Shown here: piece by piece, positions 7,457 through 14,955 of the stretch
Layout of the letters: each line of letters starts with the position of its first letter
How positions within the stretch are numbered: position 1 is the first letter of the stretch
Origin: a virus
Length of the DNA: 27,431 nucleotides
IMG/VR virus record: IMGVR_UViG_3300034642_000337
Location: 1-27,431 of that record
Reading direction: 5' to 3' (one strand)
Made by a program: the position numbers and the translations under genes
Notes under the pieces: generated by a model
Told to the model about the DNA's origin: nothing
Databases searched by the model: none
What the model saw: the letters and a program-made list of their open reading frames with translations, nothing else

Positions 7457-9075
7457 GATTTTTTGCGAATTTGTTTGATTCGATGTTTCAAAACGGCCGA
7501 ACGAATCTTTGCGCCGTGGGTTTGTATTTTGTCGCTTGGAGCCGTTTCGGGGCTATCCTGCGGGTTTTCTTTGCATTCGTTAGGGGAACAACCACATTCA
7601 CCACAATCGTCCTTCTGAGGGGCTGAAAATGCGTCGTAGCTACGAAGCACCGACGAAGCGTCTGAATACGCGCCGATGGTTACAACGCTAACGTCAACAA
7701 GGCGGGCGACGCGGTTGATTGTGCGAAGGTCGTTTTCACCGTCGCGCTTTTCCCACGTGTCGCCATCTGGCCCCAACATGAAAGCAAACGACGCGTCGCG
7801 GACAATTCCGCGTTCCATCAGTTCGACCAAGTCTCGCCCGGCGGTCGTGTCGGGGATGGGGAACGAGTAGCGCAAACCGTAATCGTCAACGCTCAATTCC
7901 AAGCCCGCGCCAACCTTGGCAAGCGGTTGAAGTTGGTTGTGATTGAACAACGCAACGACGGGGTCGTTCAAGCGCCCTTCAAAAGCCGACGGGCTGACGA
8001 CTTCGTTGAAAGGTCCGATATTGGTCTCGCGGTTGAATACCGACGCGTAGCCTTCAACGCGACGTTCGCCGGTGTCGGCGTCGGCCTCTCGAAGTTCAAT
8101 GGATGCGGTCGTTTGAAAACGCCTTTCCGGTGTGCCCTTGTCCGCCTTGCGATTGTACCCAGCGCCCTCGTCTTCGTCGGTTGCGTCCTCGTGTTTTTCG
8201 CAAGCCATGAAGACCGTTTTGCCTTCCATGTCGTGCGTGTGGAAACCTTTGCACCCCTTTTCTTCGGCGTGTTTCAAGGCGTCCTCTTTGTTGTCGAAAA
8301 CGGGTTCGCCGTCAATCGTGCCGACGCGTTTCCTTTTGTCCTCGTCTTTCATTGGTTCGTTTGTTTTGAGTGGGTGCCCGCTTGGAAAAAGGTCCGTGTC
8401 ATGTTTCCCGCTTCGAAATTTTTCATTCTTGAGGGCGTACAAGAACGATGACAACCGGGCGTAGGCCCATTGTTCAGGGCTGGAAACCGACGGGCGGACG
8501 CTGTCGGGGTTTGTCTTATATGCACCGACGCCACGCTTGAAAACTTTGGCCCCCATCGAATACGTCGCCCGGTGGATTTTGTCGCGTGAATCCAACTCGT
8601 CGTTGTAGTTGTCAATTTTGTTTTCGATGCCTTTCTTCACGGCTTCCGTGAATCCATCGACGCCACCAACGCTTGCCCTGTTTTCGTCGCGCTTGTTTGC
8701 GATGACTTCGTTCACGGCGTTCTTCATGGTCTTTTCGCCGATGTCAAGAATGACGCCCCATTTGATTGACGCCACAACGCCGGCGATGTTTGACTTTGTC
8801 GGCTTGTCTTCGGGGAATTGCTTGCCGTCGTACCGGTGACGGCTTGCCCACGCTTCGCGTTCACGAATCCAATCCGTCACGGCTTTGGCGTCGTCGCCTT
8901 CAAGGGCACGACCCCAAAGGCCGAACGCCTCGTTGCCTCGAATGTTCCCGCCGGCCTTCCAAACGTCGGGGTGATTTTCCTTCAACCGTTCCGCAAACGC
9001 GCGGTCGAACTGTTTCCAATTCGAGTTCCGAAGCGAAATTTTTTTGTCTTCGCCCTTTGTCGGAAAGTTAGTCAT
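7453..9075 (-). CDS. HK97-family prohead protease with a large N-terminal extension
   Basis: The 540-residue protein (ATG at 9075, overlapping the portal stop by 8 nt) carries a U35/S78-type prohead protease domain at about residues 325-475. It has VEGYASVFN, ALFNHN (candidate catalytic His about 379) and RDASFAFML (candidate catalytic Ser about 429). Ordinary HK97 proteases are near 200 residues; here about 300 residues precede the protease. The extension contains NIRGNEAFGLWGRALEGD, GVVASIKWG and a module reading RGVGAYKTNPDSVRPSVSSP-EQWA with GKHDTDLFPSGHP, which I recall from phage structural proteins and Mu-like modules. A short Cys-rich stretch (CGECGCSPNEC) lies near the C-terminus. 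The role is to cleave scaffold/delta domains during capsid maturation; the extension's role is unknown. Confidence 0.9.
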   Translation of the reverse strand: MTNFPTKGEDKKISLRNSNWKQFDRAFAERLKENHPDVWKAGGNIRGNEAFGLWGRALEGDDAKAVTDWIREREAWASRHRYDGKQFPEDKPTKSNIAGVVASIKWGVILDIGEKTMKNAVNEVIANKRDENRASVGGVDGFTEAVKKGIENKIDNYNDELDSRDKIHRATYSMGAKVFKRGVGAYKTNPDSVRPSVSSPEQWAYARLSSFLYALKNEKFRSGKHDTDLFPSGHPLKTNEPMKDEDKRKRVGTIDGEPVFDNKEDALKHAEEKGCKGFHTHDMEGKTVFMACEKHEDATDEDEGAGYNRKADKGTPERRFQTTASIELREADADTGERRVEGYASVFNRETNIGPFNEVVSPSAFEGRLNDPVVALFNHNQLQPLAKVGAGLELSVDDYGLRYSFPIPDTTAGRDLVELMERGIVRDASFAFMLGPDGDTWEKRDGENDLRTINRVARLVDVSVVTIGAYSDASSVLRSYDAFSAPQKDDCGECGCSPNECKENPQDSPETAPSDKIQTHGAKIRSAVLKHRIKQIRKKS

Positions 9076-10297
9076 CGACGGCCGGGGTTGACGCCCCCGA
9101 CATTTGTCCAAGCGGGGCAAGGTTCAACGGTACAAAATGGGTGTCGCCCCCTTCAATCGGGTTCAAGTTCTCCAACGCTTCGCGAGCCTCGTTGATGCTT
9201 ACCACGCCATCGCGAATCAAAGCGGTGAAGTATTCGCCCCGTGTTTTCGCATCCGCGCGCAAAAGCGAAGCGATGTTGAACCGCGCTTCGACTTGCCCGC
9301 GCTCGCGTTCGGTCAACAACTTGACGGCAACTTGTTGTTGAATCCGCTTCAAAAGTGGCGCAATTGTATATTGAGCGAAGAAAATTGATTGTTGTTCAAC
9401 GTTGTTGTACGTCACGCTGGAGTCGAGGCCGACAAGGGCCGGTGAAACCCCGAACGCGCTACAAATCATTTCCGCTTGGAACTTGCGGGTCTGAATGAAT
9501 TGTGCCGACTCGGGCGCCGTGCCAATCCGTTCGTACTTCATTCCGTGTTCGAGAATGGCGGTCCGGTGTTGTCCCTTCGGGCCATGGTAACGCGACGCCC
9601 ACGAAGCCGAAAGGCGTTCAAACTGTTCGTCGGTCAACGAATGGTCCGTTTGAATTATACCGGAGACGTTGCCACCCGACCCAAAGAAGGTTGAACCGAA
9701 ACTCTCGGCCGACCGTTCGAGGCCGATTGTTTCCCTGTGTTGTTCAATCAACGACACGCCACGAAAGCCGGACACGATGAACAATTCATCGTCCACAAAA
9801 ACGTTTTCCGTTTCGCTGTGAATCCACGCCGTTTGACCGTTGGCAAGTTGCGTTTCGTTCAAGTCGTCCGCCGGGACGTACTGCAAGGCCAACACGCGGG
9901 CGTTGTTGTCGCGCTCGATGACTGCGAATCCTTTGCCGTACAAATACGCGTCAGAAATGAGGCATTCCCAAAGGTCGAACGCGGTTTTGCCGGGCATCGG
10001 TGCAACCTTGAGCAACGGCGTCAAGGCATGGTCGATTTTGGTTTGCCGTGTGCCGTTGACTTCAAACAAGTCCACGTCAAGGCTGGCGACCGTGTGGGCG
10101 ATTTTTTGAACACAAGCGCGAACAGTCGTCGATGCCATGGCCGAAACGGGCGTGACAACACTTCCGGACGACACCCCGCCGAAAATCGTTTGCGCTCGTT
10201 GCGCGCCTAGGGCGTCACCAAAAGAACGGCGTTCGCTTTTTTCTTGTGAATTTTCGGGCGTCGCGGGACGGCCCAAGAAACGGTCAAACCACGGCAT
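9068..10297 (-). CDS. Portal protein (HK97 type)
   Basis: This 409-residue protein is the dodecameric portal, the entry channel for DNA packaging. It begins MPWFDRFLGR, then has ASTTVRACVQKIAHTVASLD near residue 55, the 'AlactAvyaCVrlIaeavAsLP' motif of the family. It continues with HALTPLL, AYLYGKGFAVIER, AEMICSAFGVSPALVGL ('iaraFgVPp~llG') and NVEQQSIFFAQYTIAPLLKRIQ. Length and motif order fit the HK97 portal family well. It is followed by protease and capsid genes in the canonical order, although the terminase genes lie in a different transcription unit about 5 kb upstream. Confidence 0.95.
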   Translation of the reverse strand: MPWFDRFLGRPATPENSQEKSERRSFGDALGAQRAQTIFGGVSSGSVVTPVSAMASTTVRACVQKIAHTVASLDVDLFEVNGTRQTKIDHALTPLLKVAPMPGKTAFDLWECLISDAYLYGKGFAVIERDNNARVLALQYVPADDLNETQLANGQTAWIHSETENVFVDDELFIVSGFRGVSLIEQHRETIGLERSAESFGSTFFGSGGNVSGIIQTDHSLTDEQFERLSASWASRYHGPKGQHRTAILEHGMKYERIGTAPESAQFIQTRKFQAEMICSAFGVSPALVGLDSSVTYNNVEQQSIFFAQYTIAPLLKRIQQQVAVKLLTERERGQVEARFNIASLLRADAKTRGEYFTALIRDGVVSINEAREALENLNPIEGGDTHFVPLNLAPLGQMSGASTPAVDD

Positions 10298-10353
10298 GAA
10301 CGCAAATTTGCGAAACTATCCGTGCAATTCAATGTCGGTTTGAAAACTTTGGT

Positions 10354-10437
10354 TCACACGTTGCGCCAAAATTGAAACGCAACGGACGAACAAAAAACGA
10401 CCGTGATTGTGACGGCGACTACTTCGGAAACTGGCAT
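10354..10437 (-). CDS. Possible 27-residue single-pass membrane peptide
   Basis: A short ATG frame overlapping the previous small gene by 19 nt encodes 27 residues with one hydrophobic segment (VVAVTITVVFCSSVAFQFW). The size is at the limit of what can be claimed; no ribosome-binding feature or family supports it. Position between two structural genes and the membrane-like composition are the only support. Nothing else is seen in the 56 nt before the portal start. Confidence 0.3.
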   Translation of the reverse strand: MPVSEVVAVTITVVFCSSVAFQFWRNV

Positions 10438-10595
10438 GACGACTGAGGTTGATTTGACAACATTTGAAGAAAATCGTGGCCGTCCAAAATGCCGTTCCCG
10501 TTGAAGTCAAACGCGCTCAAGTCGGAACCCGACGCAACTTCGTTCCCGAAGTTCACGAGAAACAAAAGAAAATCCATGATGAAACCGGACCACAT
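10419..10595 (-). CDS. Small dockerin/EF-hand-like protein
   Basis: This 58-residue protein (ATG 10595; an internal ATG at 10577 would give 52 residues) contains SDLSAFDFNGNGILDGHDFL at about residues 24-43. This is an EF-hand/dockerin type calcium loop with Asp30, Asn32, Asn34, Asp38 and Asp41 spaced DxNxNxxxDxxD. The N-terminal MDFLLFLVNFG resembles the 'DLL.FL..FG' helix that flanks such loops in dockerin-like repeats. It follows the zinc-finger gene and precedes the portal. Calcium binding and a structural or surface role are inference. Confidence 0.6.
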   Translation of the reverse strand: MWSGFIMDFLLFLVNFGNEVASGSDLSAFDFNGNGILDGHDFLQMLSNQPQSSCQFPK

Positions 10596-10628
10596 GGCCC
10601 GGTGTACGTTAGTCGCCTTGGTTTTGTT

Positions 10629-10817
10629 TCATTTTTTTTCGTCGCGCCATCTTTCGAACGCGTCATCTTCCGGTGTGTGCGCTGGTGTGTACCGGCCCGA
10701 CCCGTGGCAATGCTCGCAACCAACCCAAAACGGCGACCCCGGCGGGTCAATCCAACCGCCCAATCCGTCACACTCAGGGCAAACGTCGTCGTCGTCGTTT
10801 TCAGTAAACGACCCCAT
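10629..10817 (-). CDS. Small DnaJ-type zinc-finger protein
   Basis: This 62-residue protein starts at ATG 10817 within the end of the metallophosphoesterase gene (17-nt overlap). It has two CxxCxGxG-type knuckles: CPECDGLG with Cys13/Cys16 and CEHCHGSG with Cys34/Cys37. The pattern matches the zinc-binding rubredoxin-like module of DnaJ central domains and is common in small phage proteins. The N-terminus has an acidic run (ENDDDD) and the C-terminus is charged. The function is unknown; a single zinc site formed by the four cysteines is the expected structure. Confidence 0.75.
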   Translation of the reverse strand: MGSFTENDDDDVCPECDGLGGWIDPPGSPFWVGCEHCHGSGRYTPAHTPEDDAFERWRDEKK

Positions 10818-11580
10818 CGACGATGCGCATATTTTGAAAGTGGAATGTTCCCGACTTGCGGACCTCGACGAACCCGAATCCGTGGTTCCATTGGTTGTGT
10901 TGCATATAGTCAGGCGACAAGTCACAAAGGCAACCCAACGACCATGACGTTGATATTTTGCCGTTAATGTCCTTAGTTGTGAATTCGCTTGTCCTGTGAA
11001 AATGTCCGCAAACGCTGGAATTCTGCGTTCGCAGATGCAACCAACGGGCCGGGTGTTGTCCGCCTCCCCCGCGTCCGATTTCGTGGCCATGGACGACGAA
11101 CAGTTTTCCGAACTTTGTCACCCTCCAATCTTCGACGAAGTTGACGTTCATTCCCGCGTCCGTCAAAACGCGTTCGAGGCTGAACGACGGGACGCCCAAA
11201 AGTTCAGGCGCGCGGGCTGTCATATACCGGTCGAACCGGTTCTCGTGGTTTCCCATCTTTGCCCACACGTTGGCCTTCGGAAAAGCTGTTGCGATGGCAT
11301 CAACGAACGCCGACGCCGTTTCTAGTTCTTCGGCAAACCGTCGTTCGCGTGGGTCTTTCTCGAACGACGACAACGAATAAAAGTCAAGAATGTCGCCGTT
11401 CAACCAAATGTCCGTCGCCTTGTGCTTTTGTCCGTATTCAATCGCCCCGGCGATGGCCTTCACGTCGTGGAAGGGAATATGAATGTCCGACAACATCAAC
11501 ACCCGACGCGGGCCGTTCAGTTGCAACGGCTGGCGACTGATGCGCTTGTTCGGTTGGGGCAAATTGAAACGTCGTTTCAT
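10801..11580 (-). CDS. Calcineurin-like metallophosphoesterase
   Basis: This 259-residue protein has all the metal-binding blocks of the metallophosphoesterase fold in order: SDIH (residues 31-34), NGDILD (61-66), GNHENR (110-115), VHGHE (163-167) and GHFHR (192-196). It should be a two-metal hydrolase. The substrate cannot be read from sequence; phage relatives are often annotated only as metallophosphatase. Start ATG 11580 overlaps the previous gene's stop by 4 nt. It lies between a holin-like membrane protein and small structural-region genes. Confidence 0.92.
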   Translation of the reverse strand: MKRRFNLPQPNKRISRQPLQLNGPRRVLMLSDIHIPFHDVKAIAGAIEYGQKHKATDIWLNGDILDFYSLSSFEKDPRERRFAEELETASAFVDAIATAFPKANVWAKMGNHENRFDRYMTARAPELLGVPSFSLERVLTDAGMNVNFVEDWRVTKFGKLFVVHGHEIGRGGGGQHPARWLHLRTQNSSVCGHFHRTSEFTTKDINGKISTSWSLGCLCDLSPDYMQHNQWNHGFGFVEVRKSGTFHFQNMRIVDGVVY

Positions 11581-12020
11581 CGCATGGTTTTTTCGATTGT
11601 GCGACCGGCAAAGTAGGCGCCGAAAACAGTTAGCAAAAGCGTCTCAAACATCCCCGCAACGGTGCCGGTCATGCTGAAGAATTGCGGGGCGATGGCGTTG
11701 ACAATCGCGAAGACGATGAACGCGAAGGTCAGAGACAACAACACAAGGGGCCGAACGTTCTTCGAAAGCCAAGAATCCGAATCCATGTCGGCCAACCATT
11801 GCCGGCTGACATCGACGCCCACAAGTTCGCGCGTCTCCCTCAAGGCTGTTTTGAAGGCGTCGCGTTCTCCCTTGCGGAAGGTCCGCGTTTCAATCAAAGT
11901 CGCGATTGAATCCAACAAGAAACCCGCCGGAACCATGTCGGCGAAGGCGCGAAGAATGTCGGGCGCATGGCGTCGCAACCATTTGCCGACGGGCGTGTGC
12001 CTAACGACAACCGGCCTCAG
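11577..12020 (-). CDS. Holin-like (3TM holin family-like) membrane protein
   Basis: The frame shows a soluble N-terminal half followed by two hydrophobic segments. From a CTG start these lie at about residues 90-111 and 121-140, with SDSWLSKNVRPLVLL just before the first and YFAGRTIEKT after the second. I recall this 'D..SWLs.n.RPl.ll...' plus 'GR.iEK' layout from the GTA/3TM holin-type family of phages. No ATG exists in frame near the upstream gene. The CTG at 12020 (CTGA overlap with the preceding stop, 147 residues) and the TTG at 11978 (133 residues) are the candidates, so the 5' boundary is uncertain. It could be the holin or an accessory membrane protein. Confidence 0.7.
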   Translation of the reverse strand: MRPVVVRHTPVGKWLRRHAPDILRAFADMVPAGFLLDSIATLIETRTFRKGERDAFKTALRETRELVGVDVSRQWLADMDSDSWLSKNVRPLVLLSLTFAFIVFAIVNAIAPQFFSMTGTVAGMFETLLLTVFGAYFAGRTIEKTMR

Positions 12021-12208
12021 CCCCTGCGCTCGATTTCGTCGGGCGCTTCGTCTTTCTTCACGTTCTTGACGACGGCGTTGATTGCCACGTCCAACCAGCC
12101 AAAAACGATTGCGTCGTCTTTGGTCCCGGGAGTCAAGTTGGCCACGATTTTCGCCACGGCCAAACAAGCGAGCAAAAGTTCGCCCCAATTTTCTAGAATC
12201 CATTCCAT
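12017..12208 (-). CDS. Small membrane protein of unknown function
   Basis: This 63-residue protein begins MEWILENWGELLLACLAVAK. A hydrophobic segment (about residues 8-26) is followed by NLTPGTKDDAIVFGW and a basic, then acidic tail. Similar short proteins with a 'NLTPT.KDD' motif occur next to holin-like genes in Bacteroidota phages, from memory. It directly precedes and overlaps the holin-like gene, suggesting that the two membrane proteins work together, perhaps in lysis. No family name can be given. Confidence 0.7.
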   Translation of the reverse strand: MEWILENWGELLLACLAVAKIVANLTPGTKDDAIVFGWLDVAINAVVKNVKKDEAPDEIERRG

Positions 12209-12232
12209 TTGTCAAAGTTGTATTTGTCTCGT

Positions 12233-12544
12233 TCATTTTCGGTTTCGTTTTGCAAGGTTGCAAATTTGCCTCAAGTGTTCGTTGATTTCCGTCTTCGACG
12301 GGTTGGCGTTCTCCATCGGCGACCGTTGGTTGAGGTTGGCACGAATCGTGATTTCGTCCAATGTTTCACGGTCGATTTCAACCGTCTCGTCATGTAGCCA
12401 AGCAACAACGTCGTCAATTTCGTCACGGTGTCCAACACTCCGAGAAACCAACCGTGCCACCGCACGACGTCGCGACATTTCCTTTTCATGCGACGACGCG
12501 TCCGCGTCTTCCCACATCTTTTCAAAGTCCTCAAGGCTTCCCAT
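12233..12544 (-). CDS. Hypothetical protein
   Basis: This 103-residue protein starts at ATG 12544, 1 nt after the stop of the ERF-like gene. It is strongly charged and helical in outline, with no membrane segment and no cysteine cluster; it contains RETLDEITIRANLNQRSPME and ends NLAKRNRK. I do not recognise it. Its position after the annealing protein might suggest a DNA metabolism role, but nothing in the sequence shows this. Confidence 0.7.
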   Translation of the reverse strand: MGSLEDFEKMWEDADASSHEKEMSRRRAVARLVSRSVGHRDEIDDVVAWLHDETVEIDRETLDEITIRANLNQRSPMENANPSKTEINEHLRQICNLAKRNRK

Positions 12545-12545
12545 T

Positions 12546-12944
12546 TCATTCTAGCCCTTCATGTTCGTCTTCGCTAATCACGCCGGGTTCCCTGTACAGT
12601 CCGACAATCTTCAAAACGGCGCGCGACAAAGCCCGCTTTTCAGCCATGGCGAAAGGGTACTTCGTGCGGTTGTTTTGTGGCGATGCTTCGCCGTAGGTCT
12701 CGACGCGGTACGTCACGCCATCACGCTCGACGGTCGCCTTTGCTTTGATAACAACGAAGCCGGGGTTTTCGGACACGACTTCAAAGGTCACTTCGACGCC
12801 GTGGTTCGCTTGTATTTTTTCAATGCCTGTTCGCGTAATGATTGCGAATTGAGACGAAACAAAGGTGTCGTTTGGCGTCAATCCGTTTTCGACGAACAGC
12901 GCATTCAATCGAGCGCGTTCGTCTTTGCTCAATTGTTTCTTCAT
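12546..12944 (-). CDS. ERF/Rad52-like single-strand annealing protein (putative)
   Basis: The 132-residue protein starts at ATG 12944 in a 4-nt ATGA overlap with the previous stop. The centre reads VTFEVVSENPGFVVIKAKAT, followed by YGEASPQNN and YPFAMAEKRALSRAVLKIVG, then an acidic tail GVISEDEHEG. The 'GEAs..n......~A.TkA~~RA~~~~~Gl' pattern is the hallmark of ERF and related phage annealing proteins that pair complementary single strands in recombination. It is shorter than typical ERF proteins (about 200 residues). It is the only clear recombination function besides the VRR-NUC nuclease. The alternative is an uncharacterised Bacteroidota phage family sharing the same motif. Confidence 0.65.
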   Translation of the reverse strand: MKKQLSKDERARLNALFVENGLTPNDTFVSSQFAIITRTGIEKIQANHGVEVTFEVVSENPGFVVIKAKATVERDGVTYRVETYGEASPQNNRTKYPFAMAEKRALSRAVLKIVGLYREPGVISEDEHEGLE

Positions 12945-13408
12945 TTTTTCGGGGGTTGGATTCGTTCGCTTCCGCAATTCGAACAGTGTCCGGTCGGCGT
13001 GTTTGTCGTGGACGTCTCGCAAAAGTGACAAAAGAACTTCAAAGGAACTTCCTTGAGCCTGTTCACTTCCATTTCGAGGGACAAGATTTCGGACGCCCTT
13101 TCGGTGGCTATGGCCATCGCGGAACGACTCACACGCGTTTCGGCTTGCAAGGCGTCGTCAAGGTGGAAGGAATGCAGGTACAAACGACGAACGAGGTGGA
13201 TGGCCTTCGTCATTTGTTGCCGGACTTCGTTGGGTACGTTGGGCCATTTCTCAAGTTCTAGTTCCATGAATTCGGCCCAGCCTATCGCGTGGGTTCGCAA
13301 ATACATGCGGTCGAGAAAATCGCCGGCGGTATCTTCTCGCATTTCCTTGGGTACGCGCCAAGTCACGGCACCAGTTTTTGAATGTCCGTCTTTAGTGTGT
13401 GAATCCAT
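12941..13408 (-). CDS. Hypothetical protein with C-terminal zinc ribbon
   Basis: This 155-residue protein is mostly helical, with a conserved-looking WAEFMELELEKWPNVPNEVR segment around residues 44-63. The C-terminus has a four-cysteine ribbon: CHFC near residue 127 and CSNC near 143. It overlaps the preceding gene by 46 nt and the annealing protein by 4 nt, so it is probably co-translated with them. The function is unknown; zinc binding is inferred from the two CxxC knuckles. Confidence 0.7.
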   Translation of the reverse strand: MDSHTKDGHSKTGAVTWRVPKEMREDTAGDFLDRMYLRTHAIGWAEFMELELEKWPNVPNEVRQQMTKAIHLVRRLYLHSFHLDDALQAETRVSRSAMAIATERASEILSLEMEVNRLKEVPLKFFCHFCETSTTNTPTGHCSNCGSERIQPPKK

Positions 13409-13710
13409 TGTTCGAGGGTTGCAAGTTGTTCAAGGTACATTTCGGCGGTCGCAACGTTGTCAACCGTGAAACGAATTCCCAACATGGCGCCAGTCAACAT
13501 TTCATGCGCGTCGTTCCATCGTCCGCGCTGAACGTGTTTGACGGCCTCGGTCAAGTCCTCGACGACCCAAACGTTGAAAGTTCCCGGCCACGTCGTTCGA
13601 CCTACCCACGACGCAAGCCGTTCAATTCGGTCGGCCATGAAGTCGCCGTGATTCTTCTTTGAAACGAAGTCGGACGTGGCGACGGGGAAAATCATTTGAG
13701 TCGTTTTCAT
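13363..13710 (-). CDS. Hypothetical protein
   Basis: This 115-residue protein begins MKTTQMIFPVATSDFV and continues with aromatic-rich helices (LASWVGRTTWPGTFNVWVVE) and EMYLEQLATLEQWIHTLKTD near the end. It has no cysteines, membrane segment or known motif. It lies second in the operon driven by the promoter at 13959-13989 and overlaps the next gene by 46 nt. I do not recognise it. Confidence 0.7.
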   Translation of the reverse strand: MKTTQMIFPVATSDFVSKKNHGDFMADRIERLASWVGRTTWPGTFNVWVVEDLTEAVKHVQRGRWNDAHEMLTGAMLGIRFTVDNVATAEMYLEQLATLEQWIHTLKTDIQKLVP

Positions 13711-13738
13711 GCCCTAATGTATGGAAGTCAACGCTTTT

Positions 13739-13927
13739 TCACTTAATCCAACGGAAAGCCTTTGATGCGTCGGCGCTGTGCATTTCGTATTTACGCCATG
13801 CTTCCGCGCGTTCTTCGGCCGTTTCTGCATGAAAAGCCAAGTGCAGGAATCCACGTGCTTTTCCCTCTTCGATTTGGGTCTTCGACTTCTTGAAAAGTGT
13901 TGGGCGGGTGTTGCTTGCGTTGTTCAT
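13739..13927 (-). CDS. Small hypothetical protein, first gene of its operon
   Basis: This 62-residue basic/charged protein begins MNNASNTRPTLFKKSKTQ and contains HAETAEERAEAWRKYE. It is the first gene after a Bacteroidota-type promoter and carries the shared A-rich leader directly before its ATG. The promoter position suggests it may be among the first products of the unit that ends with the capsid gene. No family is recognised. Confidence 0.7.
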   Translation of the reverse strand: MNNASNTRPTLFKKSKTQIEEGKARGFLHLAFHAETAEERAEAWRKYEMHSADASKAFRWIK

Positions 13928-13989
13928 GACTGTGTGTTTTTGTGTTTGTTTGATGGTGTAAAGATATGCACGGAATCCACACGACCAAA
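13928..13989 (-). promoter_or_regulatory. Promoter D and 5' leader (Bacteroidota-type)
   Basis: A -33 TTTG (13986-13989), 19-nt spacer and -7 TATCTTTA (13959-13966) match TTTG-N19-TAnnTTTG except for the last base. The leader ATCAAACAAACACAAAAAC runs up to the ATG at 13927. It drives the unit from 13927 to the capsid gene. Confidence 0.8.
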
Positions 13990-14008
13990 CTTTTCAGCAA
14001 CTTTTTTC

Positions 14009-14040
14009 AAAAAAAAACGACCCCAACGTTTTGGGGCCGT
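14009..14040 (-). terminator. Intrinsic terminator of the small-gene unit
   Basis: A 10-bp stem (ACGGCCCCAA at 14031-14040 with TTGGGGTCGT at 14017-14026, one G-T wobble, loop AACG) is followed by a run of T residues on the minus strand. About 30 nt upstream a second hairpin (GGCGGG/CCCGCC, 14071-14093) lies without a T tract. This ends the unit before promoter D. Confidence 0.92.
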
Positions 14041-14123
14041 CCTTGGCCGGGCCTTTGCCATATATCAAACGGCGGGACACACTACAACCCGCCAGCCCTA
14101 TGAATGAAAAAAAGTTGTCCCCT

Positions 14124-14375
14124 TCACGGGTCGTTCACGAACCGAACAACCGCATCGCCCGCCGACCTCAACGACGGCATAACGGCGAAGCGCGTTCGCA
14201 TTCCTGACAAATATCGGTCAACGGCAAACGACTTGCAACCGTTCACGTCGCGCGGTGTTTCCTTAATTGTCCACACCGCGCCCTCGTGTTCGCATTGCCA
14301 AACGACGGACGTCCTGCGACGCGATGGCGGACCGACGAGAATCTTTCTTTTGGTCCAGTTCAATTCTTGGTTCAT
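14124..14375 (-). CDS. Hypothetical protein
   Basis: This 83-residue protein starts at ATG 14375, overlapping the previous stop by 4 nt. It contains RKILVGPPSRRRTSVVWQCE and the short strand AVWTIKETPRDV; many basic residues suggest nucleic acid contact, but nothing is proven. It is the last gene before the terminator at 14009-14040. I do not recognise it. Confidence 0.65.
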   Translation of the reverse strand: MNQELNWTKRKILVGPPSRRRTSVVWQCEHEGAVWTIKETPRDVNGCKSFAVDRYLSGMRTRFAVMPSLRSAGDAVVRFVNDP

Positions 14376-14566
14376 CGCTTTGCGTATTTAGTTACGATTT
14401 CGTTCCAACAAACAACGAGGCGGGCAAGGTCTTCGTTTGCCATCGGCCGACGAAAAGACCGGTAAATTGTCCACACCTGTTCGTGATGTCGAAGGGACAT
14501 TTCCGAACGAACGGAAGGCGTCAACGGTAGGCAATCGCCGTGGGGTTGGATGGGTGTTGGTCTCAT
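14372..14566 (-). CDS. Small hypothetical protein
   Basis: This 64-residue protein starts at ATG 14566, overlapping the upstream stop by 4 nt and the downstream start by 4 nt. Its C-terminal half (MANEDLARLVVCWNEIVTKY) looks helical. The overlapping chain of starts and stops is the main reason to call it. No family is recognised. Confidence 0.6.
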   Translation of the reverse strand: MRPTPIQPHGDCLPLTPSVRSEMSLRHHEQVWTIYRSFRRPMANEDLARLVVCWNEIVTKYAKR

Positions 14567-14955
14567 TGGTTCGTGCTTATTTGGTCTGCAAATGTCAATT
14601 CACCTTCGTAAAAATGCCGGCGACGACGACAATTATATTCCCTATATTTCAAATATTCAATTTCCGCGATGGGTGTCCAGTTTTCGTAATGACGAAACAA
14701 CGTTGGATGTTTTTTGATGTCTTCGGAATCAAACAATCCGGAAAATTTCCCGCATGGACTGACCATTGAAATTTTGACAAACACCTTCAAACGTGGTTCG
14801 GTCCATCCGTTTGAATCCGTCACGGTCACAAAACCGGGTGTTCGCGAAACGATTTTGTGCGTCGTGCTTTTGTGGTGTTCCGTCAATTGGTTTTCGTCGT
14901 AGCCTTGGATGTTTTGCGCGTATTTGCGCCCGACTTCAAATTGTATTCGTTGCAT
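14563..14955 (-). CDS. Hypothetical protein
   Basis: This 130-residue protein starts at ATG 14955, directly after a copy of the shared A-rich leader; the start is set by that leader. It begins MQRIQFEVGRKYAQNIQGYD and is beta-rich, with KIVSRTPGFVTVTDSNG and HYENWTPIAEIEYLKYRE. The 'k..V..RT.gfVtv..~~g' outline is reminiscent of small phage proteins carrying one beta-barrel-like domain, but no function can be given. Confidence 0.7.
   Translation of the reverse strand: MQRIQFEVGRKYAQNIQGYDENQLTEHHKSTTHKIVSRTPGFVTVTDSNGWTEPRLKVFVKISMVSPCGKFSGLFDSEDIKKHPTLFRHYENWTPIAEIEYLKYREYNCRRRRHFYEGELTFADQISTNQ

Noticed and set aside
10316-10510. 64-codon minus-strand frame before the portal
   Set aside because: It overlaps the better supported dockerin-like frame and the 27-residue membrane frame and has arginine-rich shadow-like composition.
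12020-12263. The N-terminal extension of the holin-like frame up to an ATG at 12263
   Set aside because: This part is the antiphase of the 63-residue membrane protein gene and is almost all Arg/Gln/Asn; a CTG or TTG start downstream is more likely.
13924-14064. A 47-codon minus-strand frame starting at about 14062
   Set aside because: It runs through the terminator hairpin, its T tract and promoter D; these regulatory signals explain the stretch better.
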